From: Owenia fusiformis | Taxonomy: Eukaryota; Annelida; Polychaeta; Sabellida; Oweniidae | Direction of reading: 5' to 3' | Length of the DNA stretch: 64,000 nucleotides | Assembly (NCBI GenBank): GCA_903813345.2 | Contig: CAIIXF020000011.1 | Span: 33,722,166-33,786,165 of the forward strand | In this document: one piece after another, positions 11,323-22,944 of the stretch | Layout: each line of letters opens with the position of its first letter | Numbering within the stretch: position 1 is the stretch's first letter | The notes under the pieces: generated by a model | Database searches by the model: none | Told to the model about the DNA's origin: nothing | Seen by the model: the letters and a program-made list of their open reading frames with translations, nothing else | Made by a program: the position numbers and the translations under genes

Positions 11323-13892
11323 CTGTCGGTTTCATGGTAAAAATAGCAAGAACTTAACTTCGACATATAAGTGTTACCTGATGAATGGGACCCTCACGTG
11401 CCTTCCCAATGGTAGCTAACGAACCCTAGTGTAACTACATCAGCTTATCTTTCCGTCCGATCAACAATAAGTACAGTTATACAAGAAATGTAAACGAAGT
11501 GAAAATATTCCAAAAAGATTTCCTAAAGGCATGTCATCTCCGGAAGTTATGATACGTTATATTACCGAACATGCGTGAAATGTGAACATCCAAGCATCGG
11601 GTATGACTCCACCATTGTTTTGTCGTTTTACTACTTGGCACAATCAACCTCACTGCCAGCATATCAAATAAGGCCCGTTTCCCATGAAACTTGGCCCAAC
11701 TACTATCAGGCAGATGTCCTTGAAAAATCAAGTTGACATAGTTACCCAAGCCTAATAGTTGCCATGGCAACCATAGAAATGGGCTAAAAATGAGGGCAAA
11801 AAAGCACCCAAACCAACCATAATGGCACTAATTTATAAAATATTTCTAGATATACAAATTTTCTTAAACTTTGATATCATCTGGAACACTTCTAGACAAC
11901 AAAAATGTTAAAAAATGGGGGGAGGTTTACCACTTCAATTTTTTTCTAGGCTTGGTCAAAGTAAAACTACGAAAAGGCAATAATTTTTACTTTTGAATCA
12001 CCTATTATCGCCAAAATGGCTATATTTTTCAAGGTCAAGGTCGCCATGCTAAAAGTTGAATTACGGAGATAAATCTGCTCTTCAGACAATGTTTGATAGC
12101 TTTTCTTCACCACGAGACACATCATCATTATCATCAAATTCTGAGCTGATTGGTCTTGAAAAGTCCTGTAGTTGCTCAGATCTTAATTTAAATGTATGCA
12201 ATAGATATTAAACTATATCATAGTGATAATTTAGCCAAAGTTTGTCTAGTCTCCCTTTAAACTGATCTACACTATGGGCGGTCACTACCTTCTCTGAGTG
12301 GCTGTTCCAGTCTTCTATAATTCAGTTGCTAAAGGTGTCCTGTCGAAGGGTGGTGTTACAGTGGTGTTTGTACATTTTCAGGGAGTGCCCTCTAGTGGTT
12401 GTGGTGGCCTTGGTAAAAAATGAGCTATGCTCTTTAGTGTCAATTCCATTAATAATTTTATAAACCTGTCTCCTCGTCTACGTCTGTAGTAGAGGGAATG
12501 GAGCTTTAGCTCTTTAAGCCTCGTTTGATATGGCTTATTCTTCAAATCTGGTATTATTTGGTAGCTCTTCTCTGTATCTGTTCTATTTTCACTCCTCTTC
12601 TAAGAGTCTTGGGTGCCATATAATGTTGCCATAGTGTAATATAGGTCTAATCATAGATTTGTAGAGTGGCACTATGATCTCCTTGGTGTGACTAAAACTT
12701 CTCTTGATAATTCCTAATTTACTATTTGCTTTTTTTGCAGTTTGACTGATGTGTTGTTTGAATTTTAGTTCTTTGTCTATGGTGAATCCTAGGTCTTTCT
12801 GTTCTGTCACTGACTCTATCATGGTACCATCTAGGTTGTATTGTTGGTTTACGTTTTTACCACCTTAGTGTAAAACTTTACACTTTTTTTGATTGAACTT
12901 TAATTGCCAATCATTTGACCAGTTAACTAGAGTGTCAATATCTTGGTGAAGGCTCTCTCGCTGTTCGGCACTGACACATTCCCCATAGAGTTTGGTGTCA
13001 TCTGCGAAAATTTTGATTGAGTTTCTTATCTTGTCTGGGGCATCATTAATATAGTGTCAAGATGAAGGTTATGTATAGGGGATTGCAGAAATATAGTCAT
13101 TGTATGGGCTAATTCATTCGAAAATGGCGATATGTACCCCAGAGGTGTGAGTACCGTAATCCAGCACCAAATTCGAAAATTCAGAACAATACTTTGCACA
13201 AATGGCGTTCGTGATCAGCTATAAAACGCTTACCCCCCATGGTGTTATATACCAAAATGTACCTGTTCATATAGGACTTCGATTGATCTACATTAAATTA
13301 TAGGGAGTCAGGTTACTTTTGAGATATCAGCGTCCATTTATTGTAACTCGCGTTTGCTACCATTTCCTCAATTCTGAGATGACGGGCATACGCGTAGTAA
13401 ACATGCTCACGCCGGAACTATTTTGACCTACATCGCTATTTTCGTAATTCAAATGAAAGTAGAACTCATCCTCTTTATTTTGATACCAAATAGTGGCATA
13501 CTAGGTACCCAAGAAGCCAACTATGGCGTTATTTAGAACAAAACCACACATTTTTAAATGGACTATATAGTCATACCTTTTGGCGGATGGATATGGAACC
13601 TCACATTAGAACTTGAATTTTGTGATTTTTTTCAATAATTTACCGTAGTGACACCATAACGTATCATAACTTCCGGAAATGAATGCCTTTCGGAAAATTT
13701 TGGGGAATATTTTCACTTAGTTTACATTTCTTGTATAACTGTACTTATTGTTGATCGGACGGAAAGATAAGCTGATGTAGTTACACTAGGGTTCGTTAGC
13801 TACCATTGGGAAGGCACGTGAGGGTCCCATTCATCAGGTAACACTTATATGTCGAAGTTAAGTTCTTGCTATTTTTACCATGAAACCGACAG
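11323..13892. mobile_element. TIR element with about 240-bp inverted ends, carrying a nested LINE
   Basis: Left arm 11323-11561 and right arm 13657-13892 are inverted copies starting CTGTCGGTTTCATGG and flanked by TA on both sides. The arms share GGGACCCTCACGTGCCTTCC and GTTGATCGGACGGAAAGATA-type blocks. It sits in an intron of the copy A integrase; copy B has no such element at that place. Its interior is largely non-coding apart from the CR1-like fragment at 12220-13050. A relic of the interior recurs at 27240-27385. Confidence 0.75.
12220..13050 (-). pseudogene. CR1-like LINE reverse transcriptase, 5'-truncated and frameshifted
   Basis: Minus-strand reading shows the RT palm motif FADDTKLYG near 13000, then LVNWSNDWQLKFN and KCKVLH, then VTEQKDLGFTIDKELKFKQH, then SMIRPILHYGNIIWHPR (12610-12820). 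After a frameshift near 12595 comes a tail with KPYQTRLKELKLHSL and RGHSLKMYKHH. The catalytic Asp pair is present but everything upstream of it is lost. This is the ordinary end of a CR1/jockey-type element. Confidence 0.75.
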
Positions 13893-13945
13893 TAGATTAT
13901 TCTCAAACGTATTGGAGACATAATTAACATATCGGGTAATCCTAC

Positions 13946-14190
13946 CTGCCAAACATAAGGTAGAATGGCGTGTATTTTGTTGATGCATGTACTGGTGTAT
14001 TTTAGCCAAACACATGGGGGTCAATGTGCTCAATACATACACGGAAATTGACACCTTTACCTGACAAATCGTTGCATCGACGATGGTACGGTGTGTATCG
14101 TGCTTTATCTTAAGGACATCAGACATCTTTTTCACAAGCTTATAAAATTCTTTCACCAAGTCACTCGGGATCGTTACAGGAAATGTGAAA
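13946..14190 (-). pseudogene. Integrase core exons, copy A
   Basis: A minus-strand segment reads FPVTIPSDLVKEFYKLVKK...LKIKHDTHRTIV and ends at a GTAAAG donor near 14061; it resembles the integrase core around the second catalytic Asp, where family members read SDxxxEF...LxIxH. A shorter downstream segment ends at a GTAGGA donor near 13945 and reads HAILPYVWQ-like. No intact DDE set can be traced, and the region is separated from its C-terminal exons by an insertion. Confidence 0.4.
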
Positions 14191-14839
14191 CTACAGTATA
14201 CCGAAAGTTGAGAGTAACCCAAACTCAGACAATCATGGTACAAACATTGCGAAATTGCGTTTCTGCAAATTGCATATACGTTTGTGTTGTGTTGGTTAGA
14301 AAACAAACATTTCAAGTTGACATGACGATCCATCTTAATTGAATAGCGACTTCACTTGTATATTTAGTATAGTAACATGTTACTATTGCAACAAATGATT
14401 TCCTCCGGTCCTCTCTGGTGTCATGGGGTCAACAAGATATACCGATCTGAAAACGATTTATCAAATTCATAAATTGTCTCATTGATTTATTTCAATACAA
14501 TAATTTTTATATTGAATGCTTCAATAATTGAAGCAAGCAATTGGAGCAAAATAAGATTTCCAAAGTAGTAACTATGAAGTTCTTTCCATCGCGCTTCACA
14601 TTTCTCATCTCCTTTCCCCTCTCAATAGAGCCTGGTTGATGATTTGTACTCAGTCATTTAAAATGTTTGTCTATTTCACCGTGATAAGCACTAGACGGTC
14701 GTATTACGGTTTTGTTGGATACAACTATCTAACCAAGCTATAATCTTATCAACTGATCTCATTTTAACCGTTGTTATCTCTAAAGTAGCTAAAGGGCACC
14801 AGCAGCTTCGAATTCATTAGCCCCACCCCACCAGCAACA

Positions 14840-16375
14840 TCCCCACTCCACATGGTGCAATATGTGCTTTTGCACCTTACCATGAATGTCATTGTGCATT
14901 GATGCTGTTGCAAGGTTGTAAATAGTCAGTTTTCTTTTGTAGTTAATCTCGTTAATGTCGTTAATCTCTGCCCTAGGACAGGGCATCACGTTTTTAAGTC
15001 AACCTCAATAACTAGTATATCTGGGAAAGGATCTATCATTCTGTCTCTCATCCCTCGTTTCCAGTTTGAATTTGATGTGGTTGTTGCATTTGGTGACTGG
15101 TCCTGAGAGAGTGAGCACTCGGTTTCATTTAAATCGTTCATAGAACTCAAATTGCACCGGTCTTTCTTGGGTTTGTGAATTGCAATTTGTAATTCTTAGT
15201 CAAATATGTCTAAACATAAATTTTTAAGTGGTCCACTTAATTTGTTTTCATTAATGTAATTAAGATACATGTCGTACATTTTACCAATGTTCAAATCTGC
15301 ATCAAAATACTCAACCTTTGGAAAAGACTTTATGTGTTCCCTGGTAACTTTTCCCCCGTTTGCATCTCAGACATTCTGGACTTAAATGCACTTCATGCCT
15401 TTGTGAGAAAGGCGAGTTGCCCTATGGGGTGAATATTTGTTCCCATACGCATAATGCACACGATGGGCGTCAATATACGTATATTGTACTCTCATACATT
15501 GTACACTCTAATCTTGTTTTCTCCAATGACAAATTGTAATGAAATGAAGGCTTCCTTTTACTGGTACCTGAGTGAACCGTCTTTCTACACTTTCTGAAGT
15601 CTTTTACTGTTTTTAGGAAAAAGCTCGTTTTAACGATTTATTTATCTATTCTTTCATTTATTTAAGTGTCGCCTATCTAAAATAGCCAGCCCTACCTGGG
15701 CTTATGTTACGTATTTTTGGTTGTTTGATTCCAACACAAAATACTTTCTCTTCAGAGGCGTATTAAAATATATTTTATTTCTTCAATTTCTTAATAACTA
15801 CAATATCCACAATATATCTTACTGTTTCAAAACTCAATTTAATTCCTCTCTAAAAACTTCTATCAAAAACTGCGCAATTCTTGAAACATTCGCTTTTATA
15901 CCTAACCTCGAGATCAGAGGCCATTAAAATCAGAGATCATATAGGTCTAGCAGTTGATCCAAGAATCGGAGATCATTGAGGTCTCACCTTGTTGATCCTA
16001 AGAAAGGTCGTTGAGATCTCACCTCGCTGATCTCAAATTCAGAACAACAAGTTAGTCTAAAAATAGATTACTATACTGCGCAATAGCTCAGATCTCAATG
16101 TTAGAGAAATATATATGTATTTTGAAACATATGTTGTGCTTTAAAAGAAACATATTAAGTTTATGAAATATGAAAACCAATGTAAAAGAATGCATGCAAT
16201 GTATTCTAAACTTATATGAAACATTTTACATTAGTTACATTTTTACAATACAAATATAAAATGAGTGTAATTGAGTTCAATATCATTATTGATTTTGATT
16301 TTTAAATAAAACGCTTTTCCTTATTTGGAATATTTTTTGCAAATACTTTCCAAAACATGCATTTAAACATCGCAT
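14840..16375. other. Gene-free spacer in copy A
   Basis: AT-rich, no recognisable protein. A few GATCT-rich imperfect repeats lie at about 15925-16095. Confidence 0.4.
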
Positions 16376-17369
16376 ATGGCATACCAATTCCATTCCGCCT
16401 TGAGTTGCTCTCACTGATGTGCATCTTGACGTTTTTAATGAACAGCCTGGATATTCTATTGTGATCGGACAGTTTAAGATGTCCTGAATGACCCTTGTTC
16501 AGATTCTGACTTCCAATGATTTCTGTACTTCACAAAATTTCTGTATACAATGATACATGCAGTGTATCGTGCATTTGGATACTGGTCCCCAAAATGTCAA
16601 AAACTTCCGATACACTGTTTGCACGGTTACATCAAATACAAGGAAAGCCTTCTGCTACGGCGTAAACTGGGCACGCGCCATTGTTGCTTACATGTACTTG
16701 ACAAAGGTTTGTTTCTGATTGACCTCAAACCAAGTGTTTACGAGCATACAATATTATTTTTGTGTTTAAGCTCATTCTTTAAGCCCTTTTTAGTTTTACT
16801 ACGTTGATCACCGCAGATCACCGTTTGAGGGTGTGTTTATTGTTTACAAATATCCTCATTTGTTTTTGTAGCTGCTCGAGTTCAAACCCCATCCAGTCTT
16901 GGTTAGAGTTTCTTGTTTCCTTCCTAAGTAGTCATCACTGTGGTTAGTCTCTTTAAACGTTAGACACATTTGTCTGCATTCTAGTCGGAATGCCTCCGTC
17001 ACATTTCAAATGAGAGCTAGAAAATGATACAGGTATCAGCTTGCCCATAGCCAGCATTTAGCAGTGGGGGGCTTTTTGATTTTAATCGATATAACCTTTG
17101 TAATTTAAGGTGCATCTGAGAGGTGTCTTCTTCTAGAAAGGATTGTAGCGAGTGTGGTAGCATCTGCTATACTTTATTAACAAGATTGACATGTGCACCA
17201 TGCTCCACATCAGAGTTGTTTAGGATTCTGGTATTTACAGTACTAGTGTTGACAGATGACAGTTTGACAAAAAGTTAAAAACAAGTATGTTATCATGTTA
17301 AATATTTATTAAAATTCTTGCAGTAAACTAAATATCAGTTTTATCGATTAGTTAAGTAATATTTAACAC

Positions 17370-17574
17370 CTTTTGTGGATTGATTTTCCTATCATAGTTT
17401 CTCTTTTGGCTGTCCTGTGCTCTCGATATAATTTGAAGGGCCTTCACAGCCACGGTGGTTTTTAAACGTTTATGTTGATTGACAATGGCCGTTGCTGCTT
17501 CTTCCTCCGATAAATCAGCAACCTCTTCACTCGATGAGCCCTTACACTGGACTTCTTCTGGGATGACAGCTTCT
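17370..17574 (-). CDS. Integrase C-terminal helix exon, copy B
   Basis: Exon flanked by AG acceptor and GT donor on the minus strand. It reads EAVIPEEVQCKGSSSEEVAD, then a spacer, then VNQHKRLKTTVAVKALQIIS and QKRNYDRKINPQK. It is 6 nt longer than the copy A exon through an in-frame change, and it has no stop. The following barrel exon is absent from this copy, so the gene is truncated. Confidence 0.45.
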
Positions 17575-17774
17575 CTATTTTAAATAATTAATTTAAAATT
17601 TAGATTATTCCCAAACGTATCTTTGGAGACATAATTAACATATCGGGTTATCCTACCTGCCAAAATAAGGTAGAATGGCGTGTATTTTGTTGATGCATGC
17701 ACTGGTGTATTTTAGCCAAACAACAAGGGGTCAATATCCTCAAAACATACACGGAATTTGACACCTTTACCTGA

Positions 17775-17905
17775 CAAACCGTAGTATTGAGGATGGTACG
17801 GTGTGTATTGTATTTATCTTAAGGACACGAGTCATCTCTTTCACAAGCTTATGAACTTTTTTCACAAAGTCACTCGGTATCGTTCCAGGAAATGTGAAAC
17901 TACAG
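17775..17905 (-). pseudogene. Integrase core exon, copy B, frameshifted
   Basis: Reads FPGTIPSDFVKKVHKLVKEM on the minus strand and then loses frame through a one-base deletion relative to copy A near 17805. It ends at the same GTAAAG donor. Confidence 0.4.
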
Positions 17906-18418
17906 TATACCGAAAATTGAGAGGAACCCAACTCAGACAATTATGGTACAAACTGCGTTTCTGCACATTGCATATACTTTTTTTGTTACTTAAATCAAAA
18001 TTGTCTGATTGATTTATTTCATATAAGTCCTCTGGCCCAATGTGTACACAACATATGTTTACAATATTTTTATATTGAATGGTTCAACAATCAACAATGA
18101 TAATTTGTTTAGGAGGATTGTATTTTTGTTTTTAGCAATATGATGAATCGGTCTGTGTTATAATTTTCTAAAAATGTGATGTCAGGACTTGATCTGATAT
18201 CATGGTGTCTGATCTAGGACATTTCCAAACTATATCGTCGCGTGAATGTACTGTTTCCTAAATAGTACATGTGTCATGTATATGTAATGTCAATATAAAA
18301 TGTACAATGTAATAATACTCAGTCTTTTCTACTTTTTACTTTACAGGTTTTTCGACATTACTCTGAAGTATCGTTTTTCCAGCCTTGTCATATTTTTCTT
18401 TTTAATACCCCTAGACTT

Positions 18419-18624
18419 TGAAGAATATCCGATATCTGCTTCATGTCCTTCCTCTTTAAATGAAGTCTTAATTCCTGATTGTAGTAAATAACCTTCACTT
18501 TGGTGAATGGTATATTGCTCTCTATGGGCAATGTCTTGGCAGCTGGAGCAAAATCACAGATTTGGTTTTGTTCCAAAGAAGTAACTATGGAGTTCTTTCC
18601 ATCGCGTTTCACATTTCTCATCTC
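18419..18624 (-). CDS. Possible coding exon of unknown function, copy B
   Basis: Open minus-strand segment between a TATTAG acceptor and a GGGGTATTA donor. It reads MRNVKRDGKNSIVTSLEQNQ, then ICDFAPAAKTLPIES, then YYNQELRLHLKRKDM. The composition looks like protein, and it lies upstream of the integrase exons on the same strand, so it may be part of that gene. Copy A keeps only its first third (14620-14543). I do not recognise the domain. Confidence 0.3.
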
Positions 18625-18964
18625 CTAATAGACCCTGCCCTGGTTGATGATTTGTATTCAGTCTTTTTTTAAATGTTTGTCTATCTCACCGTGATAAGCA
18701 CTGGGCGGCCTAATTACGGTTTTGTTGGATACAATTATCTGGCTAAGTCGTGATCTTATCAACTGATCTCATTTTAACTATTGCTATCTCTAAAATAGCC
18801 AAAGGGCACTAGCAGTTTCGAATTCATTAGCCTACCCTCGTTTTAAAGCTCGTTTTAATGACGTTGTGCTATTGGATATCAATTGCAGTATGTAAGCACA
18901 CCGATTCTTTATGCATTTAAACGTAGCATGTGGCATACCGATTGTATTCCACCTTGAGCTGACC

Positions 18965-19136
18965 CTCTCACCGTTCTGACCCCCTCACCGTTCTGACCCC
19001 CTCACCGTTCTGACCCCCTCACCGTTCTGACCCCCTCACCGTTCTGACCCCCTCACCGTTCTGACCCCCTCACCGTTCTGACCCCCTCACCGTTCTGACC
19101 CCCTCACCGTTCTGACCCCCTCACCGTTCTGACCCC
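18965..19136. repeat. Minisatellite, 17-bp unit, ten copies
   Basis: Ten virtually identical copies of CTCACCGTTCTGACCCC. The same site in copy A (around 16410) has a single CTCTCACTGATGTGC and no array. Confidence 0.9.
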
Positions 19137-20017
19137 GTTCTGATGTGCACCTTGAAGTTTTTCATGAACAGCCTGGATATTCTATTGTGACCGGCCAGTT
19201 TTAGGACGTCCTGAATGTCCCTTGTTCAGATTCTGACTTCCCATGATTGCTGTACTTCACAAAATTTCTGTACACAGTGATACGTGCAGTGCATGGAGCA
19301 TTTGGATACTAGTCCCGAAAATGTCGAAGAATTTCCGATACAGTGTTTGCACTGGTATATTCAAATACAAGGAAAGCCCTCTGCCGCGGCGTAAAGTACT
19401 GGAAAAAAGTTTGTTTCAGATTGACGTCAAACCAAGTCCATGTGCAATGAACCATGTCAATTCCATGTTCACTGTCCACAGCGTTCATGCAAAAAATATT
19501 GTCATCACACGCTCAACCACTGAGAAGTTGGTGAAAGTCGGATTTCGCATGAGTTTACAAAATGTGTTTTGTACTGCTGGTACGAAACAGCTTGTTCTTT
19601 AAGTACCTAATTATATTTTAGGGTAAATGGTAAAATTATGAGATATATTGACCATTTTGTACTTATCATAAAATATGATATCTTTAACATATCATTCATT
19701 ATAGTCTCTATCACCAACATTTAATTTGAGTGTGTACCAAATGATCTCATAGCCTGTTTGCTCATGGTGTTTAAACGTTTTTACGAGTATACGATATTAT
19801 GTTTGTATTTAAGCTCATTAAATATACAATCAATTCCTTGCACTTTGATAAGCCAAACCCTTTTTAATTTGGTAAGTTGATCACCGCAGATCACCATTTG
19901 AGGGTGTGTTAATTCATGACAAAGACAAAGATCCTCATTTGTTTTTGTAACTGCTCGCATTCAAACCCATTCTAGCCCAACCTTGGTTAGAGTATTTTTT
20001 CCATCCTAAGTAGTACT

Positions 20018-20224
20018 TGTAACTACCCTTGGGCACGCTCGTCGGGGAGCTGTAGTGTACCGAGCCAGATAGACTCGAAAGAGAATGTGCTAAATCCAAT
20101 GCCCCGTACCGGAATCGAACCCAGGACCTTCCGCTCTCAGAGTCAGACGCTCTACCCCTGAGCCATAAAGGCTTGCCACTACAGCTGAGACTGTAGTAGC
20201 GACTTGCTATCGAAGGTCATTACA
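20018..20224 (-). mobile_element. tRNA-containing short TIR element, copy 1 (207 bp)
   Basis: The ends are TGTAACTACC and GGTCATTACA. On the minus strand, positions 20174-20101 resemble a tRNA: A box TGGCTCAGGGGTAGAGC and B box GGTTCGATTCC. The anticodon arm is irregular (eight-base loop), so it is not a working tRNA. An internal RNA polymerase III promoter suggests a SINE, but the inverted ends suggest a MITE that picked up a tRNA. Confidence 0.7.
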
Positions 20225-20293
20225 CCATCCCCCGCTAGAAGACGACGTCCCGTCGTAACTGATTCACAAGGGCAATCCCACTTCTGACACCAA

Positions 20294-20503
20294 TGTAACG
20301 ACCCTTAGGCACGCTCGTCAGGGAGCTGTAGTGTACCGAGCCAGATACTAGACTCGAAAGGGAATGTGCTAAATTCAATGCCCCGTACGCGAATCGAACC
20401 CAGGACCTTCCGCTCTCGGAGTCAGACACTCTACCCCTGAGCCATAAGGGCTAGCCACTACAGCTGAGACTGTAGTAGCGACTTGCTATCGAAGGTCATT
20501 ACA
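20294..20503 (-). mobile_element. tRNA-containing short TIR element, copy 2 (210 bp)
   Basis: Same organisation as copy 1 in the same orientation, with ends TGTAACGACC and GGTCATTACA and the tRNA-like part at 20454-20380. A 69-bp spacer separates the two. Differences are scattered substitutions and a 3-base insertion. Confidence 0.7.
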
Positions 20504-20723
20504 TAGTCATCAGGGGACTCTTTGAACATAAGACACATTTGTCTGCACTCTAGTTGGAATGCCTCCGTCACATTTCAAATGAGAGCTGGAAAATGATACA
20601 GGTATCAGCTTACCCATAGCCTGCATTTACCAAGGGGGGCTTCTTGTTGATTTGATTCGATATGACCTTTGATATTATCATGCATCTGAGAGGTGTCTGC
20701 TTCTAGAAGGGGCTGTAGCAGGT

Positions 20724-20942
20724 GTGGTAGGATCTGCTATACTTTTGGTCGACATGTGCAACATTCTCCACATCAGAGTTGCTTTGGATTCTGGTATTTA
20801 CCGTGTTGACATTTTTGTTGATATTCCCGAGTTTTCCATCAATGGTCTTGCTTTTGACCAATTAGCAGTTTCTATTGATGGACATATGCCTGCGTCGAAA
20901 GCTTTACTAGTTGTAGCAGAGCGAGTGTGGAATGAGGTTTGA
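20724..20942 (+). other. Unrecognised open frame at the end of copy B (72 codons)
   Basis: An open frame with hydrophobic and acidic stretches, including RVALDSGIYRVDIFVDIPEF. It crosses the right boundary of the duplication. I recognise no family and it may be chance. Confidence 0.15.
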
Positions 20943-20944
20943 AT

Positions 20945-21962
20945 ACACCCATATCCACACAAGCTAATATATAATTATTTGTTTGATCCACCAAGTCTCG
21001 ATTTTTTGGGTATACTTTGAACACCCAATGTGGTGATAGGGTTACTGGTATTTGCAGTTTTGGTTTAACCCAACGATTTTAATCATTTAGTAAATGCCAT
21101 CAGAATTGCTAATTTTTTACTTAATATTTTTTGCGATAATGTATAATTTTTAAAGTTAAAGTTTGTGTTAAAGAATTCCCTCATTAGTCATTATGGCAGT
21201 AATAAGCGAATTTTGTCCCTTTTTTATCTCATTTATTGGCACATGAAATGCATAAATTGCCTTTTTGGAGCAATTGACACAAGCGATCCCATTTGTTCTT
21301 GTTACTGCTGTAAGCCACTTGCGTACCTTGTCTCCTGGTACTGATGGACATATTGATATTGTGCTTGCCGTATGGGGGTTACCAGAACTAGCTTGGTTTC
21401 CTCCATTCTCACCTTTGCAAGAACTCTATTCAACAGGTAAAATGATGGAAAGGCATTGCACAGCATTGGTTTCCCTTTTTGACAAAAACGTATATTTTCA
21501 GAGCATTGGGTCTTGTTTCCAAAATTCTTTACCTGTTGTTTAACTCATTCTGCAAATAGGTATTTTAGAAACGAACACCAGTTTTTTCTGTATTTGTAAA
21601 AATGATTCCCTGTTCAGCATCCAGTTTGAGCTGTCCTTGAACAAGCTGGACAGTGTGTCTGGCATCCAAAAATAGTATCTGCTGTAACATTCACTCCTTC
21701 TGAATATATTAAGCACTAGTGCCAAAGGGAAAGGACCAAAAGTTGTAATGGAACTTAGCAAGAAAAGGCAAACTCTAAGTGCATACCAGTCAAGAAAAAC
21801 AAACCCCATATAGCCCAAAACCATGATCTAACGTTAACCTGAAGACGGTAACTGAAGCAAATCCTTGAAGCGCCCCCCCCCCCCCCCATTTTGTTTATCT
21901 GACATTGCTGTACTATCGTCTATTCTGATTTGAACTCGACGGTTGTTCACTTACTATATATA
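20945..21962. other. Gene-poor spacer
   Basis: A 92-codon open frame at 21265-21543 has no recognisable domain. A homopolymer of about 17 C lies near 21872. The segment 21720-21835 is a diverged copy of 29890-30000, sharing AAAGGACCAAAA, ATAG/TCCCAAAACCATGA and CTAACGTTAA. Confidence 0.35.
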
Positions 21963-22848
21963 CACTCCCCTCCATAAGTTTGGCAACCTTTTTTCCTCAT
22001 TGAACTACGTGTTAAAGCCTCTTTACCTTTGAATTTTTATTCACTTAACCTGCCATGAAAATACTTATACTATTGATGAAAATGTAATTTGACTTTAATT
22101 CCAATACCTCCAAATTTTCTCAATTTTTTTTCTCAATTACAATAGGTCGAAAATTGATGATAAATTTGATGAATTTTTGAAAATCGACATTCCCATGTTA
22201 ACCAATGGGAAATGGTAGGTTTGCCGCAAGTCATATGACAGAATATCCATCCATCTGAGTCCTTGCAAAAAATACGAATTAGGCAGGCAATTGAATTTGC
22301 TAACTTTATTTAACAAAAAATTGATATGTTTCTTCAGGTTCAACAAAGTTATAGGGCTTTAAAGTCAAAGTTGTTTTTCAAAAAAACTCTCCCATGGAAA
22401 TAACACAGGAGGCGAAAAATTATTTTCAAAAATGACTGGAGCACTGTAACTTTTATATTCATCAAATAAACTAAACACTTAGTGTTTTAAAAAGTTAGAC
22501 AATTCAATTTTCTATATAAAGATAATTTTTGCTGAATCTTTTCCTGAAAAGATATCCTGAAAAGATATCCTTATTTCTGATTTGCCCCGAACCCTCCATT
22601 TCCCATTGGATTACATGGGAATGACGATTTTCAAAAATTCATCAAATTTATCATCAATTTTTGACCTATTGTAATAGAGGAAAAAAATTGAGAAAATTTT
22701 GAGGTATTGGAAATAAGGTCAAGTTACGTTTCCATCAATATTATAAGTTATTTCATCGCCGGTTAAGTAAATAAAAATTCAAAGGTAAGGAGGCATTAAC
22801 ACGTAGTTCAATGGGGAAAAAAGGTTGCCAAACTTATGGAGGGGAGTG
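21963..22848. mobile_element. Foldback MITE, copy 2, 886 bp
   Basis: Near full-length sibling of 8477-9351 with the same CACTCCCCTCCATAAGTTTG termini and TA on both sides (21961-21962, 22849-22850). A 15-base duplication (GAAAAGATATCCT) near 22552 distinguishes it. Non-coding. Confidence 0.85.
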
Positions 22849-22944
22849 TATATACTAGTATATTGTTAGCGTTTTTATGGCAAGGTAAATTGCTATTAGT
22901 GTTCTAGATAATTGATGTCTTTTCTGGTTTCTGTTTGTGACCAA

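Larger units (their letters stand above)
10745..17250. repeat. Segmental duplication, copy A
   Basis: Copy A matches copy B (17253-20830) in the same order: integrase exons, the block near 14550-14830, then the block near 16380-17250. Differences are substitutions, the insertion at 11323-13892 in A, and a minisatellite plus tRNA-type elements in B. Confidence 0.75.
17253..20830. repeat. Segmental duplication, copy B
   Basis: Copy B begins where copy A ends. It matches 10905-11245, 13893-14830 and 16380-17250 in order. It lacks the final integrase exon and the 2.6-kb TIR element. Confidence 0.75.

Noticed and set aside
16550-19602. Plus-strand frames at 16550-16807 and 19243-19602 as a duplicated gene
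   Set aside because: They cover homologous DNA but are in different frames in copies A and B, so no shared protein exists.
20101-20174. Functional tRNA gene on the minus strand
   Set aside because: A and B boxes are clear, but the anticodon loop has eight bases, the stems are mismatched, and the same unit is repeated within a TIR element. It is tRNA-derived, not a tRNA gene.
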